Positions 1 through 11,882 of a DNA stretch of 64,000 nucleotides are shown here, one piece after another (position 1 is the stretch's first letter; each line of letters begins with the position of its first letter). This DNA comes from Agarophyton chilense (Eukaryota; Rhodophyta; Florideophyceae; Gracilariales; Gracilariaceae). The notes under the pieces were generated by a model. The model was given only the letters and a program-made list of their open reading frames with translations, had not been told where the DNA came from and did not search any database. The stretch is taken from contig JARGXX010000111.1 in NCBI GenBank assembly GCA_030374765.1, positions 1,116,001-1,180,000 on the forward strand, in the 5' to 3' direction. The position numbers and the translations under genes were made by a program.

Positions 1-1020
1 GGCCAACTATTAAGCATCAACGGGGCTACATTTGAGAGGTTGATAATGATATCTGTCTGCTCTGCTTGCTTTTTATTACACAATAACTAATTCAATGATA
101 TCGATGGCTTTTAGACAATGAAGCGTATTTAACGCCCCTGTATGGGGTTCAAAAAGTTTTAATTCTGTAGATACGCAACAGATGTTATCTTCAAACAATG
201 TTTTCGTTTAAGTAATGGCCCGGGCGAAGGCAAAAATTAGTTTAGCAGCAAACGAAAGCTTTGTGTTTGTAAAACGGAAGTCTCTGTACTCTCGAATAGA
301 ATAGTCGATATTATTCCTCCAAATATCCCTGGCTCAAAAAGCAGACATTGATTTATTTATATCAAATTTATAGAATAAAAAACTATGTTGCAGAAGAGAG
401 AACATGAAGAAAATAACTGTATAATGGACACTGCACATTTATTAGAACAATACCCCGAACAATGTAGTGTCATAATGGATAAGGGATACCATGGTGCTTC
501 AGAGCATTTTCATGCAGTCCACCCGAAGAAAAACCCGATAAGGATGAGTACTATCTCAATCTGAATTTAAGAATGATCAAAAGATTCCTTCGAATAGGAT
601 TAATTTGGAAATTATTTCGGCCGATTAACACAGTTATGGAATTTTCTAGTGTCAAAACATCGATGGAGTGAGAATTTTTATGAGGAACTATTTTTTTGTG
701 TATACATGAAAACCGCGCGGGTTGGGTGGCATCCACTTCGGGTTGAAGATGAGGCCCAAATAATCGGATTAAAATTCGATTATATGCAGTTGGTGAGGAA
801 GTTTGGAGAAAATCAAAAATGGGGCAACAAAAGTATCAGAGAGAAATGTCAGAGACGTACGAAATCCAAATATTATGAAATATGTTCGGATGGAGATACT
901 ATTACTGTGAACAATTTCTCATGATTAGTGTAAAAGCGGTACTGTAAACGAGGAGGAAGAATTGGATCAGCTTCTAAATTTTTTTTTAATGTTCGTTAGT
1001 ATAGGGTTGCCTATGAAATA
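1..1020 (+). mobile_element. Relic PIF/Harbinger-like (DDE_Tnp_4) DNA transposon
   Basis: Remnant of a DDE_Tnp_4 transposase. An open stretch at 385-564 (59 codons from an ATG) ends in a region with the DKGYHG signature around the second catalytic Asp of the PIF/Harbinger and IS5-like group. A second stretch at 649-924, in a different frame, begins with KHRWSENFYEELFFCVY and is followed by GWHPLR, which resembles the C-terminal end of this family (a Trp/Tyr-rich helix followed by PLR). Between them lie a stop at 562-564 and a frame change, and the first catalytic Asp upstream is not recognisable in 1-384. The protein is therefore broken in at least two places. The AT-rich tail at 950-1010 recurs at 23.93-23.99 kb. 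Family call from motifs only; terminal inverted repeats were not resolved. Confidence 0.6.
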
Positions 1021-1684
1021 GGGTATGAAATGCAGTGCTCATAACTACCCGAGCTCGCTTGCCACACTTCAAAATAAACAGCAGCCACATCTAACCTCTT
1101 GTTTTAGTCATTTGCGCAGATTGACGACTAACCCAATCGGTTTCCGCCTATTTTCAAGCCTTTTCTACCTTCCGCACGATCTTGGACGTTTTTAGTGAGA
1201 TCCAAGGGCCTAATCTCTTTAATGCCGCCCGGTGCTTTCGATTTTACGCGTGATACGCTCATATTCGATTCTTCCAAACTGCTTGACTCCTCACACTTCT
1301 AAGAGCTATGTACCACTGATGTCCCGGCTGAATGATGTGTGAGTCACTCCTGCACTGTTTTGGAAGGAGTGACAAGTCAAATTCGCGACTTATCATCAAT
1401 CGGATTTTGGAAACCGTATCTTGATAGATACAACTGTAGGGATGTGGCTTAAAAAGAACCCCATTCGTCTACTTTGGCTTCTCCGCACAGAATTTCCAAT
1501 ACCCCTTCTGTCAGCCACCGGATTACTCAAAACTCCTCGTAAGCCCGCTACATCCCACTTAACGACCCAGAGAAACTACCTAACACGGGTTGATCCTGCC
1601 TTCCCTTTTCACGTTACGGGAAGAATCCAAAATACACTCCGAGCGCGGCGACTCGCCTTCTTTTGTACGAACCGCCTGCGCAGC
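1021..1684. other. Unassigned flank of Element 1
   Basis: No convincing gene. This is the left flank into which Element 1 inserted; its last five bases (1680-1684, GCAGC) are the target duplication. An open frame of 88 codons at 1421-1687 runs into the LTR and has no recognisable domain. Because the right flank (12775 on) belongs to decayed Element D, part of this stretch may be the 5' part of Element D, but I found no sequence match that proves it. Confidence 0.35.
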
Positions 1685-2569
1685 TGAAGGAAAATGCCCT
1701 TCAAGGGTGTCTCTTCACAGGACTTAGAGAGTTCGCTCGCCTGAGGACTACCTTGGTCGATGACAATCTATACCTCTATTGCGTTCTGACGGCCCGTTAG
1801 GACCGGAAGTGCAGACTGGTGGAACACGTGGACGGCACGGATGCCGACGCTTGAGTGCGAGGCGTGCCACACGTGGCCCGGATTCTACCTAATGGTTAGT
1901 GTTTTTTACTAATTTTTAGTATTTATTTAGCTACGCTATCGCTATTTAGTGTCTGTTTTCGGGCGCGCACCCACTGTCAGGGGCCGCGCGCCAGACTACT
2001 TAGGAGGTTGAGCACTGCTCCCCAGTAAACACCCTCTCGGGAGAGACCAAGGAGAGAGTCTTGGCTCTGAACTTTTCGCCTTCGGCGCGTCTTCACCGCA
2101 TACTGCGTGAGCGCCCGTGGCACGTTAGTTCATCCACCCCTCTGTCAACTAGAGTGTTAGCACCACCGTGGGTTCATATTTAATCGCCGACACTTGTCGT
2201 AGTATCGCCCCTGTATACGGTTTCGCCCCCGTTTCCTCTTGTTCTCCTTTTTGGCTCTCGTGAGTGGCCGCCTCATTCACCTCGCTCGTTCACCTTATAC
2301 GAGTGTTTCCTCGCTCCTTTTCCGACAATCGCCGTGATACCGCTCCGCCTAGGATTGATCACACCCCGGACTGTGCCGTGCTCACCTAAACACTCTAGGT
2401 ATATCCCGCCGGATTGGCCTCGGTCTTCACCCGACTCCGTCGTGCCTTTCCAGAGTGGCTGTGTTTCTTTGCTCCGCTGAGACGCGTCTCCTCCGCTTGA
2501 GGCGTGTCTCTCAAGAGAGGAAGATCCCGAACATCTTCGTGGTGTCTCCGCTCCAAGCGTTGTCCTACC
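1685..2569 (+). repeat. 5' LTR of Element 1
   Basis: Direct repeat of 11883-12769. It opens TGAAGG (TGTAGG in the partner) and closes TCCTACC (TCCTACA in the partner). The GC-rich middle contains short C-rich modules near 2205-2270 that faintly resemble modules in the family-Z LTRs. Confidence 0.92.
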
Positions 2570-2570
2570 A

Positions 2571-2590
2571 AGTGGTCTCTCGACTTAGAA
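2571..2590 (+). promoter_or_regulatory. Candidate primer-binding site of Element 1
   Basis: AGTGGTCTCTCGACTTAG directly follows the 5' LTR. The same motif, with two differences in 18, directly follows the 5' LTR of Element 2 (47641-47658, minus strand), although the LTRs of the two elements are unrelated. TGG at its start could pair with a tRNA 3' CCA end. The tRNA species is not identified. Confidence 0.55.
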
Positions 2591-2734
2591 GTTTGAGTCG
2601 GGCACACTCAGTCACGATTAATCGGAAAAAGGACTCACAAATTGAGGTTGATCTCAGTTGCCCTCTTTGTGGAAGTTTCTTGGCCCCACTAGCCGATTGG
2701 GTTTGGATGCTCACTTGTAACGCATTCTGATCTC

Positions 2735-4790
2735 ATGTCGTCCAAAGACCGTCCGAGGACGCGGAGTCAAACCGGTGCACCAGAATCCTCGCAACCATCC
2801 CGTATCCCTGTCCGTTCACGGTCTCATACCGGTGGATCGACTGGCGTGCCAGGTGGAAGGACCTCGAGACCTCCTGTCTCTGCTTCGACAGCCCCAGCAA
2901 GTAGAGCAGGACCGGCGTCTGGCGCCGCCCGGATGCTTTCCCCAGCTAGGGACGTCACCCTCCATCCCAGCTTTGCAGCTGTGGAAGAGAAACTCCGCTC
3001 TATGCGTGAAGCTTAAGTCATCCTTGCAGAGGAGTTCGATTCCCTTCGCAAGAAGGTAAATGAAACTGCCACACAGGGTTTTTCTGAGGACCTCCGTGTC
3101 CTCCGTGCGGATGTGAACGCGATTCGAGAGTCCCTTGGTGGACCCTCGGCCTTTGTCAAGGACGTCGCGGACAAGTTCTCGCGCGTCCGAAGCCGTCTCG
3201 AGCGTCAAAACAAACCCTAATGTCGGGGGATGATCCGGCCGAGCCGGTTGCAGTATCTCACAAGGGAAGAAAGGAAGAGAACTGCCAGGCTCGAAGGAAG
3301 CGAAGAAACAAGGATCCCGAACCGTCAGACTCCTCATCCTCGGAGTCCGACTCTTCCGCTTCATCGGTGGAAGTAGCTCGCCGTGAGCGTTCCTCACGCT
3401 CTAAGCGGTCAACAGCCACCCATGGTGAGATCCGCACCCGCACGAAGGGAAGAAAGCACACAGATTTGAAGGAGCTGAAACCGACCAATTCGCTCTTTAA
3501 GAAGCTCTTATAATACCGGTACTACCGTTTGGAGGACTCCTCTTTGGATCGTACACCCCGTGGTACGGGAAGAGTGAAGGACTGTATTAAGCGAATGCAG
3601 CTCTCACTACGAAACCAGTTGTTTTTTGGAGAAGACCCAATATTGGTGTTGGATTTCTTGGCACGCTTTGTCGCGGAAGCTGACATCCTTGGAATGAACG
3701 AGGGACAGGCCTACATTTCATTACCGTACTTCTTACGTGGGCTTGCAGAAGAACAGTATCACTCTGTCAGAGGTTCATCAAGCGCCTCCGAAGAAGGGGT
3801 CACATGCAGGCCTGAAGCATTTCAATACCTCCTGAGGTCGTATGCTACTAACTCCGCCATTCAGCAGGCTATATGCGCCCTGCGGGACACTCGCCAACGT
3901 CCAGGCGAGTCGGAAACTGATTATTCGTCGCCCCTTAACAAGGCCTTCCACCGCTGTGGCAATGATTACCCCGCTGAAGAGCGTTGTACCATGTTTGTCG
4001 ATGGTTTGGACCCGGCGATCCGGACTCTGGTTGCTCGACGTCGAGAAGACAGACCTAAAGCCACGTATTTGGAACTAGTGCGGTTCGCTCGCGCAGAAGG
4101 TGAAGCCCTGCGCGCACACACTCCTGGATCCAGTGTTAGGTCCACAAAAGCGTTGATGTTACAACTGGGTACCCCGTCAGCTTCGATGATCGACGAACAG
4201 GCCTCTCGAAGGATTACGATAACATGCAGCTAGCCCATAGCAACGTTCATTCCATCCCGACAACGGAGTTACCCTCAACCTTGGACGAGTCACAATACGT
4301 GATTGAGGAAGACACGCTACTCTATGCGGATAATGGTCGCGTACGTGCGCCACGCGTCCCACACGAGAGTGGTAATGTCCGCTTTTCGCGTCCTGGTTGG
4401 AGAGATACGCGCCCCGCGGTGAAGTTCGCCGAGCCTCGCCACCCAACAACGGCTTCTGGTCTGATTTCTCATCTCTGCTACAAACCAGGCCATACTTCTC
4501 CACAATGTGTGTTGTCTCCCCGAGAATGGGCACAAGTCGCAGTCAATTACGAGGCCCTATCCCCGGCGTACAAAGCAGCTGTTCCGATTGCATCGTATAT
4601 CCGTGCTCGAAGAGATGTTCCACGTCACGTGTTGCTTTCCCGAGCTCAGGTCGTACCTGCAGCGGGTTCCCGTGCCACCGACGTGGTCGGTCACCCCACC
4701 GCTTCTGCGGTACCTTCTGGACCTGATGTCCCGGAGTTGCCTGCTCAACGTCCTGAGCAGCCGCATCCGGCGGAGCAGGCCCAGAAAAAC
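2735..4790 (+). other. gag region of Element 1 (fossil)
   Basis: Region encoding the structural protein. In order it shows a Ser/Pro/Arg-rich N-terminal part, a basic and acidic Ser-rich stretch near 3220-3420, a capsid-like region near 3600-4120 that matches the corresponding part of Element 2 (for example FVAEAD followed by QAYISLPYFL in one and QAFVSLPHFL in the other), and a zinc-knuckle-like Cys...GH...Cys motif near 4476-4508. Part of a broken fossil element. Confidence 0.75.
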
Positions 4791-4979
4791 TAAATGTGGG
4801 AGTCTCCTCTCAAGGAGGGGCGCCCTCAGAGTTGAGGTCGACGGTGCCCGAGGCGTTAAAGCCTCGCTCCCCGGTCAATATCCTTTCAAGGAAAGAGGCC
4901 GTCAATGACGTGAAATCGGAACACTTTAGTGTTCTGCGTCTTCCGTGGAAACTTCTCTTCCATAACCGGTTCCCGGATA

Positions 4980-5420
4980 GAGTTCAGGTGATGGCCAAGA
5001 GAAACTACAAGGTCTATGCTGACCTCGGCCTTTCACCCCAGTTTATGGTGCGACACCTTACCGTCTTAGACACCGGTGCCGGTCTGAACTTTGTCGTGGA
5101 GGAAGTGTTACCGCCTGCTTTGCAGTCTAGGATCCGCGGCGACCACGTCTCGGAGGTCGCTGACGCGAACAACAAACCGTTGGATACGGTGGGGTTCATA
5201 GAACTGGTAGTCCGCGTGGGCGCTCGCGTGGTGAAACTCGACTTCGTCGTATGTCGGAAATTAGCCGTCTCAGTCATCTTGGGTTGCGACTTTTGCGACC
5301 GCTTTGTCGAAGCTATCTTCCCCGCAAACGGGGTGTCGAGATGGAGGATGGATCGTCCACTCCGATCGTTCGTCGTCCGCTTAGGCGTGCCACGAAGAAG
5401 CATATCCCGCTACCGGCAGC
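4980..5420 (+). other. Aspartic protease region of Element 1 (fossil)
   Basis: A retropepsin-like active-site motif, LDTGAG, lies at about 5066-5083, followed by a second conserved hydrophobic patch ending VILGCDFCDRFVEAI near 5275-5315. Element 2 has the same arrangement (LDTGAG near 44970; VVLGCDYCDKFVEAI). In Ty3/gypsy elements this protease matures Gag and Pol. Confidence 0.8.
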
Positions 5421-6039
5421 ACAGGAACCTGGACCGGATAACCGTGAATCTAATAAGCTCCGCGTCGCAACGTCGTTGTGCGTCCCGCCTGAGTCCCATA
5501 TGATGGTGAAAGTAACCTCCCGTCAACACGGACTCCGGGTCTTGCAACCATTGTCGCCACTGTATGACAGGCCCAGCCTCGCAATTGCGAATGGAATCGT
5601 CCATGTGGAGCCAAACCAACCGTTTCACGTGCTGATCGCCAATCTAGGGACTGTACCCCAGTATCTGGTAAAGAACCAAGTGACAGGGACCGTCATGCCG
5701 CACCCCATCGCTATGGTGCCGACAAAGCTGACCGCAGCTGACGTTCTCGGACTCGTTCACTCTAAGGAGGGGGACAGCCCGGAACCCGTTTCATCCCCGG
5801 TACCCGGGGTTCAACCTGTAACATCAGGGACGCAGCCCGTTTCAACGAGTGGTGACCGCCCTGATCCAGTCCAAGAGCTCGAGGACTTGGATCTCAGCCA
5901 CGTCCCGGAGTCATACCGCCATCGATTGCGAGAACTTTTAAGGGACTTCACCACTATGCGGGACGGCTCCTTTGGTAAGATTGCCAGTACGGAACACCGG
6001 ATTGATTTGCTACCGGACACCCGACCCATCTCTCAGCAC

Positions 6040-7260
6040 CCATAACGTGCCGGACCCGCCGCACGCGCGGAGGAAAAGGCACAAGTGGATAAAATGCTTC
6101 GAGCAGGAGTCATTGAACCGGCTCAGTCGCCGTGGGCTTCTCCAGTAGTACTGGCTCCAAAGCAGGATGGTTCCTGAAGGTTTTGCGTCGACTACCGTCG
6201 GTTGAATGCCGTCACCGTCAAGGACGTGTATCCAATCCCAAGAATGGACGTGTACATTGACTCGCTGGGCACCGCCACCGTCTTTACAACCCTGGACGCC
6301 AGTTGTGGATACTGGAAAGTTCCGGTAAGGAAGCAAGACCAGGATAAAACCGCTTTCGCGTGTCACTCCGGTCTCTACCGTTTCAAACGGATGCCTTTTG
6401 GTCTTACCAACGCCCCCGCTACTTTCCAGCGAGCCATTGACATCTTATTGGCCCGCTTCAAATGGCGTACCTGCCTGGTCTACCTGGATGACATAATCGT
6501 CCTCTCAGATAATCTGGAAAAACATCTCACTCATGTGAGGGATATCATGACCACGCTTCAAGATGCGGGTGTCTCTCTTAAGTTGAAGAAATTTGACTTC
6601 TTCAAAGACACCGTGAAGTATCTCGGCCATGTTATCCGTCAAGGACGTGTTACAATCGAGGAGACTCGAGTTAAGTCACTCAAAGAGGCTAAAGAACCGC
6701 GGACGCAAACCGAGCTTCGTTCCTTTCTGGGACTCACGAACGTCTACCGACGATTCATCCCGCACTTTGCGGACAAGGCTGCACTGTTAAACGCACCCCT
6801 TAACCCCAGTTCAAACGGAATCTTTCAACTCTCTTAAGGATTCTGTCGTCTCCGCCCCGATCTTCTCGTTGCCCAAGCCTGGAAGGCCTTTCACCGTAGA
6901 TACGGACGCCAGCGACTACCAAGTAGGTTGTGCACTGTTTCAAACTGCACCCAATGGGGAAAGACGCCCCGTAGGGTACTGTTCCCAATCGCTAAACGTC
7001 CACAAAAACTACTCTGTCTCGGAGAAGGAATGCCTTGCAGTAGTGTGGGCATTACAAACGTTGGGCCCCTATCTCATGGGCAGCCATTTCACCGTTTTCA
7101 TGGACCACGCATCGCTTCGATGGTTACTCTCCATCTCGTAGCCTTCAGGCCGCTTGATGCGTTGGCGTCTCCGGCTAGCGGAATTTGACTTTGACGTGCA
7201 GTACCGAAAAGGATCGTGCAACACCCAAGCCGATGCTCTCTCCCGCCTGGTCACTACTGG
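6040..7260 (+). other. Reverse transcriptase and RNase H region of Element 1 (fossil)
   Basis: The RT palm motifs are visible: FTTLDASCGYW near 6283, FKRMPFGLTNAP near 6382 and the catalytic YLDD at 6481-6492. The RNase H part follows with TDASDYQVGCALFQ near 6900 and the VSEKECLAVVWAL segment near 7015. Domain order and spacing match Ty3/gypsy pol and align well with Element 2 (42811-44571). Confidence 0.9.
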
Positions 7261-7299
7261 CGAAGCACTACCCGTCAAAGACGATGAATTACCCTGCTT

Positions 7300-8700
7300 T
7301 GCAGTGAGTAGCGACGATGCTACCATCGAGGACAAGGAACGAGACACGGAATCTTCAGATTCCGGTTCCGAATTGGACGACTTTCTTCTCTCGGAAGATT
7401 CCGAGAAACGCTTACCAGGGAACTTCGTGCCTACTACTCCAGAGGAGATGATACGGGAGCAATTCGCTGACCAGTTCTGCGCGAAGGTCCGCGCTCAACT
7501 CAATGGAGGAGGTACTCTCCCCTTTCAGGTGAATGACGCCGGATACCTTGTACGGACCGTCGGATCGCACCCACAAATCGTGGTACCACATAACCTCCAG
7601 CCGAGAGTCTTGCAGTTGTCGCACTACTCCAAACTGAGTGGCCACGTCGGGGGACGGAAACTTTACCTCACCCTACGCCGTAACTTCTACTGGCCTGCCA
7701 TGGCAGTGGACTGCTACGCAACGGTGCGGTTTTGTACCGATTGCGCTCGGAACCGTGTCAAACTCCGCCGTCATGCGACGAAGTTGAAGCTGTTTCCAGC
7801 TCTCGCTCTATTGGAGTTTGTGGCCATCGATGTGCTCGGTCCCTTCCTTACCACTAAGCGGAATTACAAGTTATCACTCGTAATTACAGATCGCTTCTCC
7901 AAGCTGGTCCGGACCGTACCGTTACGAAAGATCTCCGCTATGAGCGTGGCTCAAGCCTCCGTCCTACACTGGGTCTTCGTCTACGGTCCACGGGGCAACC
8001 TCCTCTCCGATAACGAGAGACAGTTCGCCTCTCGTTTCTTCGAGGATGTGTGTCGCATCTTGGACATTAAGAACCTGTTCACGACCACTTGCCACCCCCA
8101 AACTAATGGGCCGGTCAAACGGTTCAACCGGACATTACTTGCGACACTCCGTTCATACGTTGCAGACCACCCCAAAGATTGGGACTTGTTCACTGATGCG
8201 CTCACCTTAGCGTACAATACGCAGGTGCACAGGACAACTCGATTAACGCCCTTCGAGTTGGTACTGTCCCGTACCCCACCGCCCGTGGCGCTGGAACCAC
8301 GGCCCACGCTGGATACATTTCCGTCACCGACTGCTTACCGCGAAGCGTGGAAAACTTGGCTCACGAAGCTCGTTCCCGCGGCACGGCGTTCAATAGGCCG
8401 AGCCCAGGCCACTTACAAGCGTGACTTTGATACAAAAGCCCCTCGCTCGCCGCCATGTCTCGCCCCCGACGGTTATGTATTCATCCGCAAGGAGTATTGG
8501 AACCCAGAGAAGGAGAAACGCCACAAGCTGTCACCCGTTGCCGACGGCCCCTTTTGGGTTATTTCGGTGGCTCTCGACACTGTCGTTGTTGACCTCGCTG
8601 ATAATCACGAACGAATCTCCCGCGATCGCGTGGTATCGTCTCCTCCGCCGTTAACATCCCAATGTACTGGTGTGGCTGCTCCCGTTGAAACGGATTCATC
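7300..8700 (+). other. Integrase region of Element 1 (fossil)
   Basis: An HHCC zinc-binding region near 7620-7750 (HYSK.SGH then FCTDC) is followed by the DDE core near 7800-8160 (AIDVLGPF, LSDNERQFAS, FNRTL) and a C-terminal part ending GPFWVISV and RISRDRVV near 8545-8635. It is followed by a long Pro/Ser/Arg-rich spacer up to about 9540. Family assignment is firm; part of a broken element. Confidence 0.88.
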
Positions 8701-9544
8701 GACCCCCTTACCCCAGTTCCACCCGCGTCCCTACGAGTTACCACACCCATCTAGGGGTTTGTCTAACCTTCCGCTACCCGCGGCACCCAACCCGCAAGGA
8801 ATCGTGTCGCGCATTCGCCGCTCCTCCCCAGTCCACCCGAGGGACACCAACTCCGGTGCATCGTCCAAGGAGGGGGAGGCGCCCGACAGCCGTCTTAATC
8901 CGGTCAATACCGTCGCTGGAAACGCCGCACGGTCGCGTGTCACTCTTCGCCAATCAGGGGTGCCTGATACCGACGTCCGGCAAGACTCGACGCAGTCGCT
9001 ATCCAAGCCTCAGAACGCAGCTGCGGATAACGCCACCAACACTCGCCGAGGTGTCACCACACGTGCAACACGGAATGCCAATGCGCTCGACGCACCTCTG
9101 CCTGATACAGTACGAGTGGACGACGCACCGCCAAGTACCCCGCACAGGGAGGCGGATACATCCACGGCGCCGACGCCGGACAGCCAGCCATTGGAACGTT
9201 TACGTGACTACACGGAACCTGGCCGTGGGACAGAGAGGTGCGACAATGCGCCACCGCCCCAGCGAATCTCACCACCGAAGCGAGCTTCACCACGCCGATT
9301 AGCGGAACGACCACCCGGGTTATCTGCCGGTGTGGGCCCTACAACCGGAGTGGGAAGCGCCGAAGCAAGCCCGGCACTTGGGGAAGATGAACCGCCGAAG
9401 TCCGGTCGACATTCTAGTCAGCCGAGGACTGCCTTGCGCGCTACACGGTCCGACCGGAGCGAAGCCGCCCAACGCGTGATCACTTCGGTACCCCCTGGCT
9501 CAGGCCTGGTACCACCCGGAAATAGCGACACCGTCATACAGGAT

Positions 9545-9740
9545 GGCCGGGAAGTGTACCGACAAGAGTTTGTGGTCAGACGCATTTTGGAGCACTCCTA
9601 CCACCCAAAGCGGTATATCCAATACTTCGTCCGTTGGTACGGGTACGGCCCCGAATGGGACTCAGACGAACCGATAGAGCACCTACCTCGGTCAAAGGTG
9701 GTACAGTATCATCGTCGTACTGTCACGGCTTTGCCGGCTA
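9545..9740 (+). other. Chromodomain at the end of Element 1 pol
   Basis: FVVRRILEHSY followed by YFVRWYGYGPEWDSDEP and IEHLP is a canonical chromodomain core, with aromatic residues and the W..W/EP pattern. In chromoviruses this domain reads histone marks and directs integration. Element 2 carries its counterpart at about 40553-40696. Confidence 0.85.
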
Positions 9741-9978
9741 CCATAGACCGAGCCCAAGTGGGATAAGAAGACACCCGATGGGGATACAGTAACAGAAGAT
9801 CTGGATAAAGACCCTTGGAAGAAGGAGAAGATGCACAGAAGACCTGGAGAAGGACACTCAGAAGAAGTGGAAAAGAAGAAAGAAAACAAATACGTCATAG
9901 ACGGAAGCAGTTTACTATTTTCGAAGTTGCTGCACACACTACCGCACAGCGGGATATACTAACCAAGATCACAAGGTA

Positions 9979-11865
9979 TTAGTTGGAAGAACCCGGATTG
10001 CCGTGCGCGCCAGCCGAATCGCTAGCGGAGTTACTCCCGCCGGTCAGGCGTGCCACGAGGGCTTCTCTCATCGCACCGATGTCGCCGCTCGCCGCTTGCG
10101 CGTTCAGTCCAACACCCCGAAGGAACTGGGAGATCACGACCGCCTCTGGGCGTATGGGAACCTCGATAACTTCCGGTTCGTCCGGCAACGCCGCCGCCAC
10201 TGGATCGATGACCGCACCTGCGTGAGTCGCTCCCTGCGCCGGCTGCGCCGTAGTATCGGCACCATCGGGGTCTCCCACGTCTTCCATGACCTCTTCGCCA
10301 TGGTATTCGCCCGCCTCCTCCGGGAGATCATCACCACCATAGGCGTAGTAGAAGTCATCCGAGTTGACAAACCCCACGGGGTGCCCGTATGGTATGCCTC
10401 GCGGAGCCATACGGAAGGCCGACGCCTCCGCCTCGGAGATCTCTTGCTGCTCCCACGGGTAAAAGAAGATGATATCCCCCGCCAACGGTGTGCGATGCCC
10501 CGGAGACCGATCAGCCCCACCGGCTTCTTGACCACAACCGCTCTGCCAGACAGGCACGACAGCCCAGTCGACACGCCCAATGATGTCGATGAGCTCCTGA
10601 GCTTTATCAGCGTTATTGACACCTCAAAGAGGGAGTTGAAGGTCCAGCTGCCGGATGTAACCACGCAAACGCGGAGGAAGATACCACAGTCGATACTGGT
10701 CGTAGGCTTTCCACAAGATGTACGCCGCGGCGCGGACTGCCTATTCGGTTAGGACCACGGACCATAAGCAGGAGTGCGGATCCTCGATGAGGTACGAGCC
10801 CAGATAGGAGACGATTGGAGGCCACTCCACGTAACATCCCCGGCACATCTCCACGGAGGACCACCACCCAGGCAGGGGATAGTATCGTCCTAACTAATAG
10901 AAGGGACTAATCCGGTTCATCTCCGTGTTCTGATAACGGACAAGGAACCCAAAGCGGGATCTGCCCCGACGCTCCTCGCGGATTAAGTTCTGTAACCACC
11001 GATATCGGGACTCACGATGAAGGTGACAGAACTCGGCACGAATGATCGGACGGACCCAGCAGATCGCTTCTTGACGCGCTCGCAGTTGACCGCGCCATGC
11101 GTAAGTTTCCAACGCCGCAAGGCGGTCACAATAGCCGATCTCCCCCTGAGTCCGGTACATCGGTAGGTCGAAGCCGAATTCGTCAGGGATCGGTTATTGA
11201 AAGTTCGCCCGGTTGATCCGTGAGTACAAGATGCGGACGAAGGTACAATGCGCCTCTTCCGCCGATTCGCGCCTTCGCTGCAGAATCCCGTGAACGGGAA
11301 CCGCCACACGGCGTCGCCAGTCCCACGAAGTAGTGATCAAAGCCGGCAGCTCGCCCGGTAGACTCGCATTGCCATCAGCATACGACGCCACGAGCTCTTC
11401 GTCGAAGACTGCCGTCGGATGGAACCACGGAGCTCTCCGGAGAATCGCTGCATGTTGACGCAGGTTTAACCCGGCGAGTTCGTCGTAACTGGGCCAGGTG
11501 TCCTCCGCAGGAGTGATGTGGCTTGCAGCTTCAACGGGACCCCGGGATCGGCTCGGCACGGTTGACGAAGCACTCCCCCGCGGAAGGGAAGCCGAAAGGA
11601 AACCGGAGAAGTAACCCCGGCAGGGATTGTTACCACCGTTCATCGGGAGTACTGGTCGCCGTGGTATCTGGATGTGTTCGCTGGAAGTTGGCGTACGATG
11701 CCGAAGTACGCTCGAAGTTCGAGGAGTGGTTACCGCGTTGGTGCGTTTGTCGTTCGGTTGTGCAGCTCTCCCTTCGACAGTCGAGTGGTCGCTAGACGCG
11801 TTTCGCGCCTCGCTCTTATGCCGGTTGGACGGTTGCCTCCCCGCCATGTCGACGGCGTGTTCGTC
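9979..11865 (-). other. Antisense accessory gene of Element 1 (fossil copy)
   Basis: Coding potential on the strand opposite to gag-pol, filling the space between the chromodomain and the 3' LTR. Segments match the long antisense frame of Element 2: APWFHPTAVFDEELVASY against APWFDPVAIRDDALIPQY; RSRFGFLVRYQNTEMNRI against RSRLGYLVPYQMIEIDRI; DKAQELIDIIGRVDWAVVP against DSVHLVDLIDSVDWSRVP; and a C-terminal helix starting QFLRGVGLN against QFLLDAGFP. Its start lies next to the polypurine tract. No transmembrane segment or known domain is seen. The copy is broken (a few breaks). Function unknown. Confidence 0.75.
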
Positions 11866-11869
11866 ACCT

Positions 11870-11882
11870 AAGGAGGGGGATA
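11870..11882 (+). promoter_or_regulatory. Polypurine tract of Element 1
   Basis: AAGGAGGGGGATA lies directly before the 3' LTR (11883), the expected place for the plus-strand primer. Elements 2 and 3 have G-rich purine tracts at the corresponding junctions. Near-identical tracts also occur inside Element 1 at 5764 and 8867. Confidence 0.75.
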
